NCBI RefSeq assembly: GCF_022829515.1
Contig: NZ_JAKSYL010000120.1
Coordinates: 62,001-126,000 of the forward strand
Length of the DNA: 64,000 nt
Direction of reading: 5' to 3'
From: Methylobacterium sp. J-048
GTDB lineage: Bacteria > Pseudomonadota > Alphaproteobacteria > Rhizobiales > Beijerinckiaceae
The notes beneath the pieces are model-generated. The model worked only from the letters and a program-made list of their open reading frames with translations, did not search any database and was not told the origin of the DNA. This document shows, in pieces, positions 32,370 to 40,917 of this stretch. The position numbers and the translations under genes are program-made. Every line of letters begins with the position of its first letter. Positions within the stretch are counted from its first letter, which is position 1.

Positions 32370-32948
32370 ATGACACGACCGAGACTCGTCGGGCTGAGCG
32401 CGAACGTTCAGCGCCCGTCCAAGACCCGCACGCTGGTCGATGCGGTGCTGCACGAGGCCTGCGCGCAAGCTGCGTTCGACGGACGCATCTTCGACTTCGT
32501 CGATGCCGGCTCCGGCCTGGGAGCGGCCTGGACCCGGGACCAGCTGCCGCTGCCTGCCCGCCGGGTGCTCGACGCGATCGAGGAGGCGGACGGGCTGGTG
32601 GTCGGCTCGCCGGTCTACAAGGGCGCCTATACCGGCCTGTTCAAGCACCTGTTCGATCTGGTCGATCCGAACGCGCTGGCCGGCAAGCCCGTGGCCATCG
32701 TGGCCACGGGCGGCGGCGCCCGTCACGCCCTGGTGGTCGAGCACGCCTTCCGGCCGCTGTTCGGCTTCTTCGGCGCGCTTCAGATCCCGACCGCGGTCTA
32801 CGCCTCCGACACGGATTTCAGCGACGGCGTGCTGGTCGAGGCCGGGGTGCGCGCCCGCGCCGCCGAGGCCGGCGCCCAGCTCTCCGCCCTGCTGCTGCAC
32901 CGGGCAGCCGCGGCGACCGGCCCGGCCGAACTCGCCGCCGCCGAGTGA
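32370..32948 (+). CDS. NADPH-dependent FMN reductase, MsuE/SsuE type, 192 aa
   Basis: Supplies reduced FMN to the monooxygenase encoded at the end of the operon. The flavodoxin-like fold starts PRLVGLSANVQRPSKTRTLV (phosphate-binding loop), then ADGLVVGSPVYKGAYTGLFK with the conserved S-P-V-Y, and VAIVATGGGARHALVVEHAF. Length and motifs match MsuE better than generic reductases. The next gene starts nine bases after the stop. AAGG about 12 bases before the ATG is a modest ribosome-binding site. Confidence 0.88.
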   Translation: MTRPRLVGLSANVQRPSKTRTLVDAVLHEACAQAAFDGRIFDFVDAGSGLGAAWTRDQLPLPARRVLDAIEEADGLVVGSPVYKGAYTGLFKHLFDLVDPNALAGKPVAIVATGGGARHALVVEHAFRPLFGFFGALQIPTAVYASDTDFSDGVLVEAGVRARAAEAGAQLSALLLHRAAAATGPAELAAAE

Positions 32949-32956
32949 GGCGCGCG

Positions 32957-33919
32957 ATGCTCGACCGCCGCACCCTGCTGGCCGCGACCCTGGCCGCGCC
33001 CCTTGCGGCCGTCCCGGCCCTGCGGGGTGCCTGGGCGGCCGAGGCCGGCGTGTTGCGCATCGGCTACCAGAAGAACGGCATCCTGGTGGTGGCCAAGCAG
33101 CAGGGGATCATCGAGCGGCGCTTGGAGCGCTTGGGCCACACGGTGCGCTGGGTCGAGTTCTCGTTCGGTCCGCCGCTTCTGGAGGCTTTGTCCCTCGACG
33201 GGATCGATTTCGGCCAGACCGGCGATTCGCCGCCGATCTTCGCCCAGGCGGCGCGCTCCAGCCTCGTCTACGCGGCGGCCCAGGAGGCCGGCGGCTCCGG
33301 GGCCGGGATCCTGCTGCCCAAGGGCTCGCCCGTGCGCAGCCTCGCCGACTTGAAGGGCAAGCGCGTCGCATTCGCCAAGGCGTCGAGCGCGCACAATCTC
33401 ACGGTGGCGGCCCTGGAGAAGGGCGGCCTGAGCTACGCCGATATCGAGCCGGTGACCCTGGCGCCGGCCGACGCTGCGGCGGCTTTCGCCCGCGGCAGCG
33501 TCGATGCCTGGACGATCTGGGACCCCTATCTCGCCGTCGCCGAGGAGGGGGATGGGGTGCGGGTGCTCGCCTTCGCCGCCAAGATCACGCCGCAGAACGA
33601 CTTTTTCCTGGCGAACCGGACCTATGCCGAGAGTCGCGGCCCGGTGCTCGTGGCGGCGATCGACGCCCTGGGCGAGGTCGCGGCTTGGTGCCGGCAGAAC
33701 CGCGGCGATGTCGCCGCGCTGCTGGCGCAGGGCACCGGCGTGCCGCTGCCGGCCACCCGCCGGGCGGTGGACCGCGCCGATTTCGTGATCGGCCCGATGA
33801 CCGCCCGCGTCACCGCCGAGCAGCAAGCCGTCGCCGACCGGTTCTACGCCCTGAAGCTGATCCCGAAACCGGTTCGCGTCGCCGACGCGGTCTGGACCGC
33901 GCCCGCCCGCAACGGCTGA
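32957..33919 (+). CDS. ssuA: Aliphatic sulfonate ABC transporter substrate-binding protein (first copy), 320 aa
   Basis: Periplasmic binding protein of the SsuA family. The leader LDRRTLLAATLAAPLAAVPA has a twin-arginine pair. Typical motifs follow: LRIGYQKNGILVVAKQQG, VEFSFGPPLLEALSLDGIDF, GQTGDSPPIFAQAA, LADLKGKRVAFAKASSAHNL and VDAWTIWDPYLA. It delivers sulfonates to the SsuC/SsuB permease. A second SsuA-like gene follows four bases later, so the operon has two binding proteins. Confidence 0.92.
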   Translation: MLDRRTLLAATLAAPLAAVPALRGAWAAEAGVLRIGYQKNGILVVAKQQGIIERRLERLGHTVRWVEFSFGPPLLEALSLDGIDFGQTGDSPPIFAQAARSSLVYAAAQEAGGSGAGILLPKGSPVRSLADLKGKRVAFAKASSAHNLTVAALEKGGLSYADIEPVTLAPADAAAAFARGSVDAWTIWDPYLAVAEEGDGVRVLAFAAKITPQNDFFLANRTYAESRGPVLVAAIDALGEVAAWCRQNRGDVAALLAQGTGVPLPATRRAVDRADFVIGPMTARVTAEQQAVADRFYALKLIPKPVRVADAVWTAPARNG

Positions 33920-33923
33920 CCTC

Positions 33924-34925
33924 ATGACCGATCGAATCACCCGTCCTCTTGCGTCCGGGCTCGCCCCGCATCGCCGGAAACTCCTGTCCGCGGGTCTCGG
34001 CCTCGCGGCGGCGAGCGTCCTGCGGCCGGCCCGGGCCGCGGGCGGCAGCGTCCGGGTCGGTTACCAGAAATACGGCTCCCTCGTGCTGCTGAAGGGCCGG
34101 GGCACGCTCGAGAAGGCGCTTCAGCCCCTGGGCTACACGGTGGCGTGGTCGGAATTCCCGTCCGGACCGCCGCTGATGGAGGCCCTGAATGCCGGGGCGG
34201 TCGATTTCGGCTCGGCCGGGGAGGCGCCGCCGATCTTCGCGCAGGCCGCGAGCGCGGAGCTGCGCTACGTCGCCACCGAGCCGCCGGCCCCCCGGGGCGA
34301 GGCGATCCTGGTGCCGAAGGACAGCCCGGTGCGCAGCGTCGCCGACCTGCGCGGCCGGACGCTGGCCCTCAACAAGGGCTCGAACGTCCATTTTTTGGTG
34401 GTGCGCGCGCTGGAGCAGGCCGGCCTGCCCTACGATGCGGTGAAGTTCGCCTTCCTGGCCCCGGCCGACGCCAACGCCGCCTTCGTACGCGGCTCCGTCG
34501 ACGCCTGGGCGATCTGGGATCCCTATCTCGCCGCCGCCGAGCGCGCCACCGGCGCCCGGGTGCTGGCGGACGCGCAGGGCCTCGCGCCCAACCGCCAGTT
34601 CTACCTGTCCCGCCGCGGCTTCACCGATGCCAACCCGGAGGTCGTGGCAGCCGTGCTCAAGGCGATCGGGGAGGTGGATACCTGGGCGGAAGGCCATGCC
34701 GAGACCGTGGCGGCGGACCTGGCGCCCACCGTGGGCATTCCGGCCCCCGTGCTCCGCGTCGCCCTCGATCGCCTGTCCTACGGGGTCACGCCCCTGGACG
34801 CCATGGCGATCGCCGACCAGCAGCGGGTGGCCGACGCCTTCCACGGCCTCGGCCTGCTGCCGAAGCCGATCCGCGTGGCCGACGCGGTCTGGACACAGCC
34901 CGAACGCCGGGCGGAGAACCGATGA
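33924..34925 (+). CDS. ssuA: Aliphatic sulfonate ABC transporter substrate-binding protein (second copy), 333 aa
   Basis: Paralogue of the preceding gene with the same framework: VRVGYQKYGSLVLLKGRGTL, SEFPSGPPLMEALNAGAVDF, GSAGEAPPIFAQAASAELRY, and VDAWAIWDPYLAAAERATGA. Export leader APHRRKLLSAGLGLAAASVL with a twin-arginine pair. It differs clearly from copy one in the ligand-facing loops (F-G-Q-T-G-D-S versus F-G-S-A-G-E-A), suggesting different sulfonate preferences. The stop overlaps the permease start (ATGA). Confidence 0.92.
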   Translation: MTDRITRPLASGLAPHRRKLLSAGLGLAAASVLRPARAAGGSVRVGYQKYGSLVLLKGRGTLEKALQPLGYTVAWSEFPSGPPLMEALNAGAVDFGSAGEAPPIFAQAASAELRYVATEPPAPRGEAILVPKDSPVRSVADLRGRTLALNKGSNVHFLVVRALEQAGLPYDAVKFAFLAPADANAAFVRGSVDAWAIWDPYLAAAERATGARVLADAQGLAPNRQFYLSRRGFTDANPEVVAAVLKAIGEVDTWAEGHAETVAADLAPTVGIPAPVLRVALDRLSYGVTPLDAMAIADQQRVADAFHGLGLLPKPIRVADAVWTQPERRAENR

Positions 34926-35707
34926 TGCGCCCAACCCCCCTCGGCCGCCTGCGCGATACGGCGCTGCCATGGCTGCTGCCGGTCGTGATCCTGCTGGGCT
35001 GGCAGGCCGCGGTCTCGGCCGGCCTCGTCTCCAACCGGTTCATGCCGGCGCCGCTCGACGTGGTCCGGGCCGGCTGGGAGGCCGGGCGCACCGGGGAGCT
35101 CTGGACCAACCTCTGGGTCAGCACCCTGCGGGCGCTGTCGGGCTTTGCGGTCGGCGGCGGCATCGGCTTCGCGCTGGGCCTCGCCAACGGCCTCTCGCGC
35201 CTGTCGGAGCGCCTGACCGACACCTCGGTGCAAATGGTGCGCAACGTGCCCCACCTGTCGCTGATCCCGCTGGTGATCCTGTGGTTCGGCATCGGCGAGG
35301 AGGCCAAGCTGTTCCTGGTGGCGCTCGGCGTGTTCTTCCCGATCTACGCCAACACCCTGCACGGCATCCGCTCGGTGGACCCGGCTTTGGTGGAGATGGG
35401 CCGCGTCTACGGGATGTCGCGCACGGAACTGTTCACCCGGGTGGTGCTGCCCGGAGCCCTGCCGTCGATCTTCGTCGGGTTGCGCTACGCGCTCGGCATC
35501 ATGTGGCTGACGCTGATCGTCGCCGAGACGATCTCCGCCTCCTCGGGGCTCGGCTACATGGCCATGCAGGCGCGTGAGTTCATGCTGGTCGACGTCGTCG
35601 TACTGGCGATCCTGATCTACGCCGCCCTGGGCAAGCTCGCCGATGCGCTGACGCGCCAGCTCGAACGGGCCTGCCTCGCCTGGAACCCCGCCTACAGGAG
35701 CGCCTGA
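34922..35707 (+). CDS. ssuC: Aliphatic sulfonate ABC transporter permease, 261 aa
   Basis: Membrane component with about six helices. Key segments: [20 protein letters not shown], the periplasmic loop, [20 protein letters not shown], and the EAA loop [30 protein letters not shown] that contacts the ATPase. Start at 34922 overlaps the stop of the second ssuA; the adjacent ATG at 34925 is equally possible. Ends one base into the start of ssuB. Confidence 0.92.
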   Translation: MMRPTPLGRLRDTALPWLLPVVILLGWQAAVSAGLVSNRFMPAPLDVVRAGWEAGRTGELWTNLWVSTLRALSGFAVGGGIGFALGLANGLSRLSERLTDTSVQMVRNVPHLSLIPLVILWFGIGEEAKLFLVALGVFFPIYANTLHGIRSVDPALVEMGRVYGMSRTELFTRVVLPGALPSIFVGLRYALGIMWLTLIVAETISASSGLGYMAMQAREFMLVDVVVLAILIYAALGKLADALTRQLERACLAWNPAYRSA

Positions 35708-36567
35708 TGTTGCTCGACGCCCTTCGCCGCGAGGCCCCGGCCGAACCCGGTCCCGAGACCCGGCTCGCCGACATCCCCCCTGCGCCTGCGCCGGCGCGCC
35801 AGCCGGCGCAGGCCGCCAGCCGCGGCATCGCCGTGACGGCCCGCGACCTGCGCAAAAGCTTCGACGGCCACGCGGTCATCGAGGGGCTCGACCTCTTCCT
35901 GCCGGCCGGTGGGTTCACCGCCGTGGTCGGGCGCTCGGGCTGCGGCAAGAGCACCCTGCTGCGCCTGATCCTCGGGCTGGAGGCGCCGACCGGCGGGCGG
36001 ATCCTGCTCGAAGGGCCCGAGTCCGGCCCGCGCCGGTCCGATCCGCCCAAGCGGATCATGTTCCAGGAGCCGCGGCTGCTGCCCTGGGCCCGGGTGGTCG
36101 ACAACGTCACGGTCGGCCTCTCCGGCCACGGCTCCCGGGCCGAGCGGCGGGAGCGGGCGCTGGCGGCGCTCGCCGAGGTGGGCCTGTCCGACAAGGCCGG
36201 GCAATGGCCCGCGACCCTGTCGGGTGGCCAGCGCCAGCGTGTCGCGCTCGCCCGGGCGCTGGTGGGCCGGCCGGGCCTGCTGGCCCTGGACGAGCCGCTC
36301 GGCGCCCTCGACGCGCTGACCCGCATCGGCATGCAGGACCTGATCGAGCGGATCTGGCTGGCGCAGGGTTTCACCGCGCTGCTCGTCACCCACGACGTCT
36401 CCGAGGCGGTGGCGCTCGCCGACCGCATCCTGGTGGTCGAGGCCGGCCGCATCGCCCTCGACCTGCGGGTCGACGTGCCGCGCCCGCGCCGGCGCGGGGA
36501 TCCGGACCTGGCGCGCCTCGAAGGGCGTATCCTCGATCATCTGCTCGGCGCCGAGCCGAACCTCTGA
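35707..36567 (+). CDS. ssuB: Aliphatic sulfonate ABC transporter ATPase, 286 aa
   Basis: Drives sulfonate import. Walker [21 protein letters not shown] near residue 80, Q-loop [16 protein letters not shown], signature [20 protein letters not shown], Walker [15 protein letters not shown], and the switch His in [17 protein letters not shown]. The N-terminal 40 residues are Pro/Ala-rich and extra to the domain. Start shares a base with the ssuC stop. Confidence 0.94.
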   Translation: MLLDALRREAPAEPGPETRLADIPPAPAPARQPAQAASRGIAVTARDLRKSFDGHAVIEGLDLFLPAGGFTAVVGRSGCGKSTLLRLILGLEAPTGGRILLEGPESGPRRSDPPKRIMFQEPRLLPWARVVDNVTVGLSGHGSRAERRERALAALAEVGLSDKAGQWPATLSGGQRQRVALARALVGRPGLLALDEPLGALDALTRIGMQDLIERIWLAQGFTALLVTHDVSEAVALADRILVVEAGRIALDLRVDVPRPRRRGDPDLARLEGRILDHLLGAEPNL

Positions 36568-36683
36568 CACCGGGCCGCCGTTTCCCGGACGCGGCGGTCT
36601 GCTGTAGCTCTTGGTGATCGCCGGATGCGAGAAGTCGGATCCGGCTTTTCCGCATCCGGCCCATAGCCGCAATGGAGACCCCG

Positions 36684-37859
36684 ATGACCGCGACGCATGA
36701 CGGGCACGCCGACGTCCTCTGGTTCCTGCCGACCCACGGCGACGGCCGCTATCTCGGCGCCCAGGAGGGGGCCCGGGAGGTCTCGATCGACTACCTCCGG
36801 CAGATCGCCCAGGGCGCGGACGAGCTCGGCTATTACGGCGTGCTGCTGCCCACGGGGCGCTCCTGCGAGGATTCCTGGATCGTCGCCTCGGCGCTGGCGC
36901 CGCTGACCAAGCGGCTGCGCTTCCTGGTGGCGGTGCGGCCGGGCCTGATGGAGCCATCCGCGGCGGCGCGCATGACCGCGACCCTCGACCGGATCTCGGA
37001 CGGGCGCCTCCTGATCAACGTCGTCACCGGCGGCGATCCGGTGGAGCTGGCCGGCGACGGCGTGTTCCTGTCCCATGACGAGCGCTACGTCGTCACCGAC
37101 GAGTTCCTGACGATCTGGCGCGGCCTGCTCTCGGGCGAGACCGTGACCTACCAGGGCCAGCACCTGCGCGCCGAGAACGGCCGGGTGATCTTCCCGCCGG
37201 TGCAGAAGCCCTATCCGCCGCTCTATTTCGGCGGCTCCTCGCCGGCCGGGATGGAGGTCGCGGCCGAGCATTGCGATGTCTACCTCACCTGGGGCGAGCC
37301 GCCGGCCCAGGTCGCGGAAAAGATCGCCGCCGCGCGGCAGGCCGCGGAGGCCAAGGGCAAGACCTTCTCCTACGGCATCCGCCTGCACGTGATCGCCCGG
37401 GAGACCGAGGCCGAGGCCTGGGACGCCGCGGAGAAGCTGATCTCGAAGCTCGACGACGCCACCATCGCCAAGGCGCAGGAGACCCTGAAACGGCAGGATT
37501 CGGTCGGCCAGAGCCGGATGATGGCGCTCCACGGCGGCAACCGCGACAAGCTGGTGGTCTCGCCCAACCTCTGGGCCGGGGTCGGGCTGGTGCGCGGCGG
37601 CGCCGGCACGGCGCTCGTCGGCTCGGCCGATCAGGTCGCCGACCGGATGAAGGAGTATATCGATCTCGGGATCGACCGCTTCATCCTCTCGGGCTACCCG
37701 CATCTCGAGGAAGCCTACCGCTTCGCCGAGCTGGTCTTCCCAAAGCTGCCCCTGCGCGCCACCACGGGCCGGCCGGTCGGCAACGCCCGCAACGACGGCC
37801 CGTTCGGCGAGATCGTCGCCAACGACATCGTGCCCGCCCGCCGCGTCGGCGCACACTGA
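36684..37859 (+). CDS. ssuD: FMNH2-dependent alkanesulfonate monooxygenase, 391 aa
   Basis: Releases sulfite from alkanesulfonates using FMNH2 from the MsuE-type reductase. Luciferase-like fold with the SsuD hallmarks: [40 protein letters not shown] (with the conserved Cys), [37 protein letters not shown], and [20 protein letters not shown]. The ATG at 36684 is chosen because GGAG lies seven bases before it and the family starts there; the ATG at 36672 adds four residues. A hairpin follows at 37874. Confidence 0.93.
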   Translation: MTATHDGHADVLWFLPTHGDGRYLGAQEGAREVSIDYLRQIAQGADELGYYGVLLPTGRSCEDSWIVASALAPLTKRLRFLVAVRPGLMEPSAAARMTATLDRISDGRLLINVVTGGDPVELAGDGVFLSHDERYVVTDEFLTIWRGLLSGETVTYQGQHLRAENGRVIFPPVQKPYPPLYFGGSSPAGMEVAAEHCDVYLTWGEPPAQVAEKIAAARQAAEAKGKTFSYGIRLHVIARETEAEAWDAAEKLISKLDDATIAKAQETLKRQDSVGQSRMMALHGGNRDKLVVSPNLWAGVGLVRGGAGTALVGSADQVADRMKEYIDLGIDRFILSGYPHLEEAYRFAELVFPKLPLRATTGRPVGNARNDGPFGEIVANDIVPARRVGAH

Positions 37860-37873
37860 CCGGTTGGATCTCG

Positions 37874-37905
37874 GCGCCCGGCGGGGGCAGGCATCCGCCG
37901 GGCGC
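37874..37905 (+). terminator. Stem-loop after ssuD
   Basis: GCGCCCGGCGG (37874-37884) pairs perfectly with CCGCCGGGCGC (37895-37905). There is no T-run, so it may be a Rho-dependent or mRNA-end structure rather than a classical terminator. Confidence 0.55.
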
Positions 37906-38099
37906 GCGGTCATCCCGGGATGAGGCCGTAAAGAACCGGGTGCGCACGGGTGCGCCCTTGGGATTCCTGCCGTGCACACATGGCCGGGCTGCAGCGTCGC
38001 CATCCCGGCGTCATGGTGGCGCCATCGTTGGCGCTCATCCGCCCGCCCTATCACCGTGCGGTCCGCGCGTGCGGTCATCGGCGAACGACAAGGACATCC

Positions 38100-38369
38100 A
38101 TGACTTCGACCAAGGCGGTCCTCCTGACCCTCGGTCTCTGCCTCGGCCCGGCCGCGGCGCTGGCCGAGCAATCCCCGGCCCGCGAGGCGCTCAAGCAGCA
38201 CTGCACCGGCGACTACATGGAGTATTGCAGCGCCTACGCGCCCGGCGGCCCGGAGGTCGAGGCCTGCTTCAAGACCAATCTCAAGATCCTGTCGCCCGGC
38301 TGCTCCGCGGCGATCACCGCCTACAAGCAGGAGAAGAAGGCGACCAAGCGCTTCAGCGAGGCGCGCTGA
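38100..38369 (+). CDS. Exported cysteine-rich repeat protein, 89 aa
   Basis: Signal peptide TSTKAVLLTLGLCLGPAAAL, then ALAEQSPAREALKQHC. The mature part has the GLG1-like cysteine-rich repeat: HCTGDYMEYCSAYAPGGPEV followed by EACFKTNLKILSPGCSAAI. Four spaced Cys residues could form two disulfides. It would be periplasmic; the function is unknown in bacteria. The ATG at 38100 is the first compatible with a signal peptide. Transcribed alone. Confidence 0.75.
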   Translation: MTSTKAVLLTLGLCLGPAAALAEQSPAREALKQHCTGDYMEYCSAYAPGGPEVEACFKTNLKILSPGCSAAITAYKQEKKATKRFSEAR

Positions 38370-38978
38370 GGCCGCACCACCCCGAATGAGGATGGCTTGC
38401 TGCCCCCGGCGATCGTCGAGCCAGGACCGACGCCGCCATAGGGGGCTGCAGGTCCGATTCCCGGTGCGTTCCAGCCGGAACCTGTCTTCCGCATATGGTT
38501 TCCGGGTGATCGCTCCGTTTCCGTCATTGCGAGCGTAGCGAAGCAACCCAGCGTGGCGGCACATTTGGCGTTGTCGCGCGGCCCTGGGTCACTTCGCTTG
38601 GCTCGTGATGACGGTGCGGGTGACGCTGGCCGACGTATCTGCAGGACCAGCGCAGCAGTCAGGCCGCCAGCGCCTTCGTGTGTCGGACGCCTCTGGTTGC
38701 CTCGGCCGCAAGAAGCTTTTTTGAAGAGCGCTTGCGGCACTCATATCGGTGGCAGATACCTGGACCATTGCAAGTGAACCGCTGAGAATGACCTGCAAAG
38801 CGTCTTTGAACTTTGCTGTTTAAGATTATTTCGAGATGAATATCGCTAACATATTTCTATAGTCGCACTTTATAAGCATTATAAAAAACCTCAAAACATC
38901 ACGCGCGTGACATTCCTGCACTTTCCGAGACGGAGCGGAGCATTAGCCTCTTCACTGCCGAAAATCGGAGATTGCCTC
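38370..38978. other. Intergenic stretch with a REP-like palindrome
   Basis: No gene is supported. A long imperfect inverted repeat at 38521-38614 is the main feature. The second half (about 38780-38900) is clearly AT-rich and is the likely promoter region of the small lipoprotein gene. Confidence 0.5.
38521..38614. repeat. REP-like long inverted repeat
   Basis: The left arm begins CCGTCATTGCGAGCGTAGCG (38521-38551). The right arm (38584-38614) is its reverse complement with about seven mismatches, ending GATGACGG. Elements starting CGTCATTGCGAGCG..GCGAAGC are abundant intergenic palindromes in Rhizobiales genomes. Confidence 0.75.
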
Positions 38979-39110
38979 GTGTCCACTGCCCGTTGTTTCG
39001 CAAAAAATCCTCTCGCGCGCGCCCTGGTCCTGACCCTGCTGGCCGCCAGCGTCGCCGCCTGCGCGACCAAGCCGCCGGCCGAGCCGGTGCCGCTGGTGAA
39101 GAAGGGCTGA
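38979..39110 (+). CDS. Small lipoprotein, 43 aa
   Basis: A GTG at 38979 with GGAG eight bases upstream opens MSTARCFAKNPLARALVLTL, then LAASVAACATKPPAEPVPLV. Lipobox VAAC follows a basic n-region and hydrophobic core. Only about 17 residues follow the lipidated Cys and they are Pro-rich. Entericidin-sized lipoproteins of this type are common; the function is unknown. The in-frame ATG at 38907 would add a poor leader and is not preferred. Confidence 0.6.
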   Translation: MSTARCFAKNPLARALVLTLLAASVAACATKPPAEPVPLVKKG

Positions 39111-39194
39111 GCACCGCGTCCCGACAGGCGCGCTGTCGCCTTCGGGACAAGGCCGAGCGCCGCCCCGGCTCCGGGGCGGCGCTCGCGGCCGGCC

Positions 39195-40586
39195 TCACCG
39201 CACGGCGATCCCCAGCGGGGCGCCGCGGCAATTGAGATGGGCCGGGTTGGTCGAGACCACCCCGGCATTGCAGCCGCCCTGCTGGCCGACATAGAGCGGC
39301 GTCCCGCCCGCACCGGCGGCCGCGAGGTAGCCGATCGGGCGCGTTCCGGAATCGAGATGGTGCGGGTTGTTGGTGACCAGACCGGCATCGAGCCCGGCCG
39401 CAGTGCCGGCATAGACCGGCGCGTCGGCGGGGGAGGATGGCTGCGCCAGGGTCGCGCCGATCGGGGCCGTGGCGCAGCCCTTGTAGCCCGGGTCGATCGT
39501 CACCTCGCCGGCATTGCAGCCCTGCTGCGTCCCGACATAGAGCGCCACGCCCCGAACCCGCGCGGCCGGCGGGGCGGCCGCCGCCCGAGGTGCCGGAGCC
39601 GGGTTGGCGGGGAGTGGCGCAGGGTGCCCACCGGTCAGGGCCGCCCGCAGGGCGACGAGGCCCGCGCGGACATCCTGGAGCGTGCCGACCACCACGTAGC
39701 AGGTGTAGCTGTGCGCCCCCGCGGGAACGTTGTTCTCCCGGAAGACGCAGTTCCACTTCACCGTCGCGTTGCCCGAGCCCGGCAGGGTCGAGAAGTCGAA
39801 CCGGCCGTAGCCGGCATTCGGCACCGTCGGCTGGGGGAGGGCGGGGCTGTAGACGCCCATCGCCCGGGCGCCGTCGGGGGTCGCCAGGATCACCGGCACG
39901 GCCTGCTCGCCCGGCCCGGCCGAGAGCGGCTCGGACCGGCCCGTCGCCGGGTCGAGGTTCCAGAACGCGGTGAAGTCCGGCGGCATGTAGGCGGTGGCCG
40001 CCTCGAAGGTCGCCGATTCGTGGGCCTGCGCGGTGATGTAGGTGGCGCGGTACGCGATGGCGTTGGCCACGCCCGCCGCGCCCAGGGTGACGGTCTTGGC
40101 CAGGACGTCGTCCGAACGGGGGCCGGCATGGGGGCCCGGCCCCTTCGGGCAGCTGCCGGTGACCCGGCCCGGCTCGATCCAGTAGGCCATCTGCGAGCGC
40201 GTCTGGAGCGTGTCCGGGCCGCGCTTCAGCTCCGTGAGCAGGGTCGTGCTGCGCGGGCCGGTGCCGTCGGAATCGCTGCCCGCCTCGGTGGGGTTCAGGC
40301 ACTCGCCGTAGCCGTCATAGGACGAGGCCGATTGCAGCTCGCGGCCGTGATCGTGGGCGTTGATGAACTGCGTGCCGCCCCAGGTCAGGCTGTCGATCGC
40401 CCCGCCGGTCCGGGACGAGACCCCGACCGTGATCGGCGATCCGTTGAAGGCCCGGCTGATCGTCGCCCGGCCGCCGGGCTCGGGCCAAGCGATCGACGGG
40501 GCATCCTCGGCCTGCGCGGCCCCCGTGAGGCCGGCGAGCAGGAGCGCGGCGTGGACGGGACGGGGCAGGCGGGTCGAGGCGGGCAT
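39195..40586 (-). CDS. Secreted protein with three C-terminal repeats, 463 aa
   Basis: Signal peptide TRLPRPVHAALLLAGLTGAA, cleaved near AQAED. Residues 30-310 are a beta-rich domain of unknown family (DSLTWGGTQFINAHDHGREL, YGECLNPTEAGSDSDGTGPR). A Pro/Ala linker (about 320-345) leads to three repeats of about 35 residues: ALYVGTQQGCNAGEVTIDPG, PVYAGTAAGLDAGLVTNNPH and PLYVGQQGGCNAGVVSTNPA. Each has Y-x-G, A-G-x-V-T/S and ends near P-I/L-G. Repeats 1 and 3 keep a Cys pair; repeat 2 has lost both. The repeat spacing looks like small disulfide-linked modules, perhaps for binding. Monocistronic; no catalytic residues identified. Confidence 0.75.
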   Translation of the reverse strand: MPASTRLPRPVHAALLLAGLTGAAQAEDAPSIAWPEPGGRATISRAFNGSPITVGVSSRTGGAIDSLTWGGTQFINAHDHGRELQSASSYDGYGECLNPTEAGSDSDGTGPRSTTLLTELKRGPDTLQTRSQMAYWIEPGRVTGSCPKGPGPHAGPRSDDVLAKTVTLGAAGVANAIAYRATYITAQAHESATFEAATAYMPPDFTAFWNLDPATGRSEPLSAGPGEQAVPVILATPDGARAMGVYSPALPQPTVPNAGYGRFDFSTLPGSGNATVKWNCVFRENNVPAGAHSYTCYVVVGTLQDVRAGLVALRAALTGGHPAPLPANPAPAPRAAAAPPAARVRGVALYVGTQQGCNAGEVTIDPGYKGCATAPIGATLAQPSSPADAPVYAGTAAGLDAGLVTNNPHHLDSGTRPIGYLAAAGAGGTPLYVGQQGGCNAGVVSTNPAHLNCRGAPLGIAVR

Positions 40587-40917
40587 CGGCGGCTCCTGGT
40601 GGGGGCCGGCTTAGAGCATGACGCGGGGGAGGGGAATCCGGCCCCGGGATCACCAGGCCGCACAGAGCGATCGGTCCGGCAGACTGATAAGATCTGCATC
40701 CCACATGATTCCGGGCCCACCATGACCGGTTGAAACTTGGACGGAACCATCGCCCGGCCGTTGCGGCCGGTACGATAATTTAAGTCCCGAGCTGTCATCG
40801 GGTTGGAAGGCTGCGGCCGCGCCTCACTCCCACTGGTCCGCTGCGCATGTGTGCGCGGCCACCGGGGATCTGCTGCAGCGGCCTGGATCGAACCTTCGGA
40901 ATACGGATGCCGTGCCG
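40587..40917. other. Divergent promoter region, no gene
   Basis: Separates the secreted repeat protein from the SulP gene. No hairpin or repeat stands out. It must contain both promoters. Confidence 0.4.
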
